NCBI GenBank assembly: GCA_039916225.1
Contig: JBDSLU010000233.1
Span: 1-12,324 of the forward strand
Length of the DNA stretch: 12,324 bases
Origin: JBDSLU01 sp039916225
GTDB lineage: Bacteria > Acidobacteriota > Vicinamibacteria > Vicinamibacterales > Vicinamibacteraceae
Reading direction: 5' to 3'
Every line of letters begins with the position of its first letter. Positions within the stretch are counted from its first letter, which is position 1. The translations under genes were made by a program, and so were the position numbers. The notes under the pieces are model-generated. The model ran no database searches. It was not told the DNA's origin and worked only from the letters and a program-made list of their open reading frames with translations. This document shows, piece after piece, positions 6,250 to 12,324 of this stretch.

Positions 6250-8232
6250 ATGGCTACCGACCGCGAGCGTCTCCTCGACGTCTTCGACTCGCTCGGCTAT
6301 CAGCTCGCGATCTACGACCGCGACTGGCGCTGCACGCATGTGAATCGCGAAGCGGCGCGGGCCATGGGCCGGACGCCGGAGACGGTGCTCGGCTGCACGC
6401 TCGACACGCTGTTCCCGCCAGTCGACGGCGAGACCTACGCCCGCCAGCTGCGCGACGCCGTCGCCGCCGGGCGCGCCGTTCGCGGCGATCGCTACGACGT
6501 CGGACTCGAGCGGTGGTTCGAGGATCACATCCATCTCCTGCCCGACGGTGTCCTGGTGCTGTCGCGCGACGTGACCGCCGAGCGCGATACCGATCGCCGA
6601 TCGCGGGCGGAGATCTCGGCCCGCGTCGAGGCCGAAGACGCGCTCCGCCACAGCCGCGACGTGCTGTCGCTGGCGATGCGCGGCGGCGCGATGGGCGCGT
6701 GGTCGCGCGACCTGACGACCAACGAGGTGTGGTGGAGCCCCGAGCTGGAGCACATCGTCGGGCTCGGGCCGGGCGCCTTCGGCCAGACCGATGACGCCTT
6801 CTTCGAGCTGGTCCACGACGACGACAAGGCGTCCCTGCGGCAGGCGGTTGAAGAGGCGGTCGAGACGCGCAGCGACTACATCGTCGACTTCCGTTTCCGC
6901 CACGCCAGTAGCGAGTGGCGCTGGATGGAAGGCCGTGGCCGCGCCACCTACGCGCCGGACGGCCGCCCGCGATCGCTCTACGGCATCGGCATCGACGTCA
7001 CCGGCCGCAAGCGGGCCGAGTCCGCGCTCGAGGCGGCCCGCGATGCCGCCGAATCGGCCAACCGGCTGAAGGATCAGTTCCTCGCCAACCTGTCGCACGA
7101 GCTGCGCACGCCGCTGAACGCCATCCTCGGCTACGCCCGGCTGCTGCAGACCGACGTGATCGCGCCGGACAAATGGCGGCAGGCCATCGCCGTCATCGAG
7201 CGCAACGCCGTGGCGCAGAACCAGCTGGTCGAGGACCTGCTCGACATGTCGCGCATCACTACCGGCACGGTGCACCTCGACGCGGCGCCGATTCCGGTGG
7301 CGTCGGTGATCCGCCAGGCACTCGATGCCGTCGGCCCGGCCGCCGAAACCAAGCGCATCGAGATCGCGCTCGATTTCGATCCCTTCGCCGGCAGCGTCAC
7401 CGCCGATGCCACCCGCTTGCAGCAAGTCTTCTGGAACCTGCTGAACAACGCGGTCAAGTTCACCCGGCTCGGCGGCCGCGTCACCGTGCGCCTGGCCCGG
7501 ACGGCCGGCATCGTCGAGATCGCCATCAGCGACACCGGGATCGGCATCGCGCCGGAGTTCCTGCCGCACGTGTTCACGCCGTTCCGGCAGGCCGATGCCC
7601 GCTTCGGCCGGCAGTTCGGCGGCCTCGGTCTTGGCCTGGCAATCTGCAAGCAGCTCGTCGAGCTGCAAGGCGGCACCATCACCGCGACCAGCCCCGGTCA
7701 GGGCGAGGGCGCGACGTTCACCGTGCGGCTGCCGGCCTGCGACGTCGCCGACGCCCCCGCGGTCCCGGACGAGGACGAGCGGAACGCCTCGGCGGCGATC
7801 GAGCGCCGCAACCGGCCTGGCCTGCTGGCTGGCGTCGACATCCTGCTGGTCGACGACGACGTCGACACCCTGATGCTGTTCAAGACCGTGCTGGAAGCGG
7901 AGGGGGCCAAGGTCCGGCCGGCGGCGACCGCCGCCGAGGCCCTCGGCCTCGCCGCCGAATGGCGTCCGCAGCTGCTGGTCAGCGATCTGGGCCTGCCCAA
8001 CATCGACGGCTACGCGCTGCTGCACGCGATCCGGTCGAAGACCGCGCACCGCGCCCTCGTCGCCGTCGCCGTCACCGCCTTCGCCAGGCCGGACGATCGC
8101 GAGCGCGCGCTGGCCGCGGGCTTCCAGGCGCACATCTCGAAGCCGGTCGATCCGTCCGAGCTGGTTCGCACGCTGGCCACGGTGCTGGCCGCGCCGCCGA
8201 CGGCCGACGGCGACGCCGGCACTTCGCGCTGA
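6250..8232 (+). CDS. Double-PAS hybrid sensor histidine kinase with C-terminal receiver
   Basis: 660 residues, no membrane segment, probably cytoplasmic. Domains in order: PAS 1 (about 8-108, YQLAIYDRDWRCTHVNREAARAMG); PAS 2 of PAS_3 type (about 137-253, ending WRWMEGRGRATY...GIGIDVTGRKRAE); a short coiled coil; HisKA with FLANLSHELRTPLNAILGYA (His283); HATPase with N-box QQVFWNLLNNAVKF (Asn400), G1 ISDTGIGI (Asp428), F-box VFTPF and G2 GGLGLGLAI; and a receiver (about 528-648) with acidic DDD at 535-537, phospho-acceptor Asp579 in LLVSDLGLP, Thr609 and Lys631 in SKP. All catalytic residues are present. The receiver suggests an internal phosphorelay to a separate Hpt protein or regulator outside the window. 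ATG 6250 has no Shine-Dalgarno sequence. An in-frame GTG at 6217 overlaps the MocR stop as GTGA and would add 11 residues. The frame is open further left, but that part is antiparallel noise over MocR. A truncated globin gene follows. Confidence 0.92.
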   Translation: MATDRERLLDVFDSLGYQLAIYDRDWRCTHVNREAARAMGRTPETVLGCTLDTLFPPVDGETYARQLRDAVAAGRAVRGDRYDVGLERWFEDHIHLLPDGVLVLSRDVTAERDTDRRSRAEISARVEAEDALRHSRDVLSLAMRGGAMGAWSRDLTTNEVWWSPELEHIVGLGPGAFGQTDDAFFELVHDDDKASLRQAVEEAVETRSDYIVDFRFRHASSEWRWMEGRGRATYAPDGRPRSLYGIGIDVTGRKRAESALEAARDAAESANRLKDQFLANLSHELRTPLNAILGYARLLQTDVIAPDKWRQAIAVIERNAVAQNQLVEDLLDMSRITTGTVHLDAAPIPVASVIRQALDAVGPAAETKRIEIALDFDPFAGSVTADATRLQQVFWNLLNNAVKFTRLGGRVTVRLARTAGIVEIAISDTGIGIAPEFLPHVFTPFRQADARFGRQFGGLGLGLAICKQLVELQGGTITATSPGQGEGATFTVRLPACDVADAPAVPDEDERNASAAIERRNRPGLLAGVDILLVDDDVDTLMLFKTVLEAEGAKVRPAATAAEALGLAAEWRPQLLVSDLGLPNIDGYALLHAIRSKTAHRALVAVAVTAFARPDDRERALAAGFQAHISKPVDPSELVRTLATVLAAPPTADGDAGTSR

Positions 8233-8255
8233 CGCGGCCTTACGAGGGGCTGCTC

Positions 8256-8302
8256 GTGTCCCGAGTCAGAGATTCGGTGACACATATTCTGACTCGGGAC
8301 AC
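8256..8302. repeat. Perfect 15-bp inverted repeat between hybrid kinase and globin
   Basis: GTGTCCCGAGTCAGA (8256-8270) and TCTGACTCGGGACAC (8288-8302) are exact reverse complements, with a 17-base centre. The element starts 23 bases after the kinase stop and ends one base before the globin -10 box. A further GACTCGGG copy follows at 8305-8312. It could be a terminator without a T-tract, an operator for the globin, or one copy of a dispersed REP/MITE-like repeat. No second copy occurs in this window. The remainder of the 8233-8314 spacer holds only the promoter element below. Confidence 0.75.
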
Positions 8303-8308
8303 TAGACT
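8303..8308 (+). promoter_or_regulatory. Candidate -10 element of a leaderless globin promoter
   Basis: TAGACT is followed by six bases and ATG 8315, with no usable Shine-Dalgarno sequence (GGGG is only one base from ATG). This is the leaderless layout. GTGACA at 8277-8282, in the loop of the inverted repeat, resembles a -35 but is 20 bases away, which is too far for a normal sigma70 promoter. Confidence 0.4.
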
Positions 8309-8314
8309 CGGGGT

Positions 8315-8788
8315 ATGAGTGAGACCCCGACGCCGACGCTCTACGAGTGGGTCGGCGGCCAGGCCGTCCTCGACCGCCTGACCACCCGCTTCTACGAACG
8401 CGTCAAGGACGACGCGATCCTCGCCCCGGTGTTCGCGCACATGTCGGGCGAGCATCCGCACCACGTCGCGCTGTTCCTGGCCGAAGTGCTGGGCGGCCCG
8501 ACCGCCTACTCCGAGCAGCATGGCGGCCACGCCCACATGGTCGGGCAGCACCTGAGCCGGCATCTGTCGCAGGAGCAGCGCCGCGCCTGGGTCGCCCTGC
8601 TGCTCGACACCGCCGACGAGCTCGGCCTGCCCGACGATCCCGAGTTCCGCTCGGCGATCGTCGGCTATCTCGAATGGGGCTCGCGCCTCGCCGTGATCAA
8701 CTCGGCGTCCGACGAGAACGCGATCGCGCCGGGGACGCCGATGCCGAAATGGGGCTGGGGCGAAGTGAAGGGCCCCTACCAGGGCTGA
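8315..8788 (+). CDS. Group II truncated haemoglobin
   Basis: 157 residues. The 2-on-2 globin fold is recognisable. The B helix FYERVKDDAILAPVF carries Phe-Tyr at 26-27 (Tyr B10, which contacts haem-bound ligand). AEVLGGPTAYSEQHGGHAHM leads to QHLSRHLS, where His79 is the likely proximal haem ligand. The G helix RRAWVALLLDTADEL has the Trp (about residue 92) typical of group II members. A C-terminal extension PMPKWGWGEVKGPYQG matches a subfamily I know from actinobacteria and other soil bacteria. Group II globins bind O2 and NO and are tied to oxygen delivery, NO or peroxide handling; the role here is unproven. It starts at an ATG with no Shine-Dalgarno sequence, straight after a leaderless-type -10 box and a large inverted repeat. 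It follows the double-PAS kinase in the same direction. Confidence 0.9.
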   Translation: MSETPTPTLYEWVGGQAVLDRLTTRFYERVKDDAILAPVFAHMSGEHPHHVALFLAEVLGGPTAYSEQHGGHAHMVGQHLSRHLSQEQRRAWVALLLDTADELGLPDDPEFRSAIVGYLEWGSRLAVINSASDENAIAPGTPMPKWGWGEVKGPYQG

Positions 8789-8790
8789 CG

Positions 8791-8881
8791 GGCGTGAGCG
8801 ATCGCGCCACTCCTGTCACCCCACGAGCAAGGCTCACGCCTGCCGCCTGGCGTTCGTCCACGGGCCGTCCCTGCTCGTGGG
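8791..8881 (+). repeat. Two interleaved inverted repeats in the globin to 8923 spacer
   Basis: Arm A GGCGTGAGC (8791-8799) pairs with A' GCTCACGCC (8832-8840). Arm B CCCACGAGCA (8820-8829) pairs with B' TGCTCGTGGG (8872-8881). The order is A-B-A'-B' and the arms do not overlap, so an RNA from here could form a pseudoknot. A small hairpin GGCC-AGAG-GGCC (8880-8891) overlaps B'. This fills most of the 134-base spacer. I see no ORF or known riboswitch in it. A TAGGAT box lies at 8902-8907. Confidence 0.5.
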
Positions 8882-8913
8882 CCAGAGGGCCTTCGCCAGC
8901 TTAGGATGATGGC

Positions 8914-8918
8914 GGAGG
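8914..8918 (+). promoter_or_regulatory. Ribosome binding site of the exported-protein gene at 8923
   Basis: GGAGG lies four bases before ATG 8923. The spacing is a little short but the match is good. It supports this start together with the signal peptide that follows at once. Confidence 0.5.
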
Positions 8919-8922
8919 CTGC

Positions 8923-9441
8923 ATGAATTCGACCACCGCCGCCCTGACCCTCGCGCTCCTGGTCCTCGTTCCGGCACGATTCTCGGCCCAGGCGCCACCA
9001 GCGCGGCCCGACTGCTCGGCGCCGGAGCATCACCAGTTCGATTTCTGGCTCGGGAAGTGGAACGTCACGGTCGCCGGCAAGCCGGCGGGGACCAGCCACA
9101 TCGAGTCGGTGATGAAGGGGTGCGGCATCCTCGAACACTGGTCGTCGGCCGGCGGCGGCGACGGTACCAGCCTCAACTTCTACGATCGCCGGACGAAGAC
9201 GTGGTCGCAGTCGTGGATCGACCAGGGTGGCAACGCGCTGCACCTCGCCGGCACGTTCGCCGACGGCAAGATGGTGCTGGCCAGCGAGCCGCGGAAGACC
9301 GACAAGGGCGTCGACGTGCAGCGCATCACGTGGTCGAAGGCCGACGAGCAGAGCGTCCGCCAGATGTGGGAGTCGTCGACCGACGGGGGCAAGACCTGGA
9401 CGGTCGCCTTCGACGGCGTGTACCAGCGCGCTCCTGGCTAG
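8923..9441 (+). CDS. Small exported protein of the 'FDFWLGKW' family, function unknown
   Basis: 172 residues. A Sec signal (MNSTTAALTLALLVLVPARFSAQA) is probably cut near residue 24. The mature part starts with HHQFDFWLGKWNVTVAGKPAG, then HIESVMKGCGILEHW, TSLNFYDRRTKTWSQSWID, GTFADGKMVLASEP, and ends DGGKTWTVAFDGVYQRA. This alternation of short strands with conserved Trp/Asp fits a small lipocalin-like beta-barrel; the fold is inference. I know many similar hypothetical proteins from Acidobacteriota, Gemmatimonadota and proteobacteria, none with an established role as far as I recall. Cys31 and Cys67 might form a disulfide. It lies downstream of the globin, but a 134-base spacer and its own ribosome binding site suggest separate expression. 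It converges with the DHOD-like gene, with 10 bases between the stops. Confidence 0.85.
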   Translation: MNSTTAALTLALLVLVPARFSAQAPPARPDCSAPEHHQFDFWLGKWNVTVAGKPAGTSHIESVMKGCGILEHWSSAGGGDGTSLNFYDRRTKTWSQSWIDQGGNALHLAGTFADGKMVLASEPRKTDKGVDVQRITWSKADEQSVRQMWESSTDGGKTWTVAFDGVYQRAPG

Positions 9442-9451
9442 TGGCCTGGCT

Positions 9452-10474
9452 CTAGTGTCGCGGCTCGCGGGTCGGCGCCGCGTCGCGCCGCCACGTCTGC
9501 AGCACGCGCATGTAGCCGCCGCGCTCGAAGGCGCGCGGGTCGGGACACCGCGACAGGCTCATGCTGCCGCGCATCTGGGCGATCGACGCGTAATCCCGCT
9601 CTTCCATCCAGCGCGCGAGCCCGTCGCGGAGGACGCCGAGATGCTCGGGCCCGTGCGTGAGCAGCGCGGAGACAACCTGGACCGCGTCGGCGCCCGCCAT
9701 CACCGCCTTGACCACGTCCTCGACGCCGTGGACGCCCCCGCTCGCCGCCAGCGACGCGCGGACGCGGCCGGCGAGCGCCGCCAGCCAGCGAATCCGCAGC
9801 AGCAGCTCGGAGGGATCGGACAGGCGCAGGCGCGGCACCACGTCCAGCGTCTCGATGTCGATGTCCGGCTGGTAGAAACGGTTGAACAGCACCAGGCCGT
9901 CGGCGCCGGCGCCGTCGAGCGCCACCGCGAGGTGGGCCAGCGACGTCCAGAAGGGCGACAGCTTCACCGCGATCGGCAGCGCGACGCTGGCCCGCACGGC
10001 GGCAGTGATGTCGAGCAGGCGCCGCTCGACCAGGCCGCCGCTCTCGAGCGGGTCGACGGCCACCAGATACATGTTCAGCTCGAGCGCGTCAGCGCCGGCC
10101 TGCTCGATGAGGCGCGCGTAGCCGGTCCAGCCGTCGCCGGTCACGCCGTTCAGCGAGGCGATCACCGGCACCGAGACCGCGGCCTTGATGCGATGGATCT
10201 GTTCGAGGTATTCGTGCGGCCCCAGTGCGTAGTCGCCGGCGAGCGGGAAGTACGACGCCGCTTCGGCGTGGCTGTCGGCCTGGGCCTCGACGGCGTGACG
10301 CGTCGCCTCGGCGTCCATCGCGAGCTGCTCCTCGAACAGCGAGTGCATGGTGATCGCGGCCGCGCCGGCGTCCTCGAGCCGGCGCACCAGATCCAGGTGG
10401 TCGACGAGCGGCGACGCGCCGCTGATCAGCGGATGGGCCAGCGGCAGTCCGAGGTAGGTGGTCGAGAGGTCCAT
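9452..10474 (-). CDS. Dihydroorotate dehydrogenase-like flavoprotein (nifJ-linked type)
   Basis: 340 residues, a complete TIM-barrel of the DHOD-like family that typically sits beside nifJ. It opens with MDLSTTYLGLPLAHPLISGASPL. The FMN-contact lysine is in PIAVKLSPF (Lys171). LVLFNRFYQPDIDIETL and LAASGGVHG (246-247 GG) are strongly family-like. In true dihydroorotate dehydrogenases the active-site loop reads N-x-S-C/S-P-N with a catalytic Cys or Ser; here it is ELNMYLVAVDP (about 132-141), with neither. Pyrimidine synthesis is therefore unlikely and the substrate is unknown. It probably binds FMN and acts with the neighbouring oxidoreductase, for example in electron transfer or repair (inference). 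ATG 10474 lies one base after the nifJ TGA, with GGAG seven bases upstream, so the two genes are translationally coupled. Confidence 0.88.
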   Translation of the reverse strand: MDLSTTYLGLPLAHPLISGASPLVDHLDLVRRLEDAGAAAITMHSLFEEQLAMDAEATRHAVEAQADSHAEAASYFPLAGDYALGPHEYLEQIHRIKAAVSVPVIASLNGVTGDGWTGYARLIEQAGADALELNMYLVAVDPLESGGLVERRLLDITAAVRASVALPIAVKLSPFWTSLAHLAVALDGAGADGLVLFNRFYQPDIDIETLDVVPRLRLSDPSELLLRIRWLAALAGRVRASLAASGGVHGVEDVVKAVMAGADAVQVVSALLTHGPEHLGVLRDGLARWMEERDYASIAQMRGSMSLSRCPDPRAFERGGYMRVLQTWRRDAAPTREPRH

Positions 10475-10475
10475 G

Positions 10476-12324
<1,849 letters not shown>

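Noticed and set aside
6082..8133. A 683-codon open frame on the minus strand opposite the hybrid kinase
   Set aside because: It mirrors the kinase codons in GC-rich DNA, is full of Arg/Ala/Gly/Asp without motifs, and lies opposite a gene with intact catalytic boxes.
8798..8805. GCGATCGC octamer resembling the cyanobacterial HIP1 repeat
   Set aside because: A single GC-rich palindrome with no other copies noted here. The gene content is not cyanobacterial.
9452..10474. Annotation as pyrD (dihydroorotate dehydrogenase)
   Set aside because: The catalytic loop lacks the Cys/Ser and the S-x-P-N pattern, and its neighbour is nifJ and not a pyrimidine gene.

Overview
The window is GC-rich chromosomal DNA, dense with coding sequence. 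Gene content suggests an aerobic or facultative soil-type bacterium. A Tat-exported DUF1552 protein, small exported families of the 'FDFWLGKW' type, a secreted RCC1 propeller, and a nifJ/dihydroorotate-dehydrogenase-like pair together point to Acidobacteriota, possibly Vicinamibacteria. That placement is inference from gene families, not from a marker gene. I see no tRNA, rRNA, CRISPR array, insertion sequence, phage gene or defence system.

Layout from left to right. (1) The end of a DUF1552 gene (+) meets a secreted seven-bladed RCC1-repeat protein (-) tail to tail, 4 bases apart. (2) A divergent spacer leads to a soluble GAF-histidine kinase (+), which ends 19 bases from the end of a small exported protein of unknown function (-). 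(3) A 170-base divergent spacer carries a good sigma70-type promoter and two direct repeats resembling PdxR/MocR boxes. It separates the exported protein from a MocR-family regulator/aminotransferase (+), followed by a soluble double-PAS hybrid histidine kinase with a C-terminal receiver (+). (4) A perfect 15-bp inverted repeat lies between the hybrid kinase and a group II truncated haemoglobin (+). A 134-base spacer with two interleaved inverted repeats then precedes another small exported protein (+). (5) Converging on it is a two-gene unit (-): the C-terminal half of pyruvate:ferredoxin oxidoreductase (nifJ, running off the right edge) and, one base after its stop, a dihydroorotate-dehydrogenase-like flavoprotein.

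How the genes may work together: nifJ and the DHOD-like gene form a clear translationally coupled unit, and this neighbourhood is known for the family. The two kinases have no cognate response regulator in view. The MocR gene is probably autoregulated and may also control the divergent exported-protein gene. Three convergent gene ends sit 4 to 19 bases apart, leaving little room for classical terminators. Two + strand genes (the GAF-kinase and the globin) have a TANNNT box 6-7 bases before ATG and no Shine-Dalgarno sequence, which suggests leaderless mRNAs.

I did not find a clearly new multi-gene system. The signals most worth a second look are the regulatory DNA around the globin and the MocR gene, the interleaved repeats at 8791-8881, and the uncharacterised exported protein at 3957-4556.
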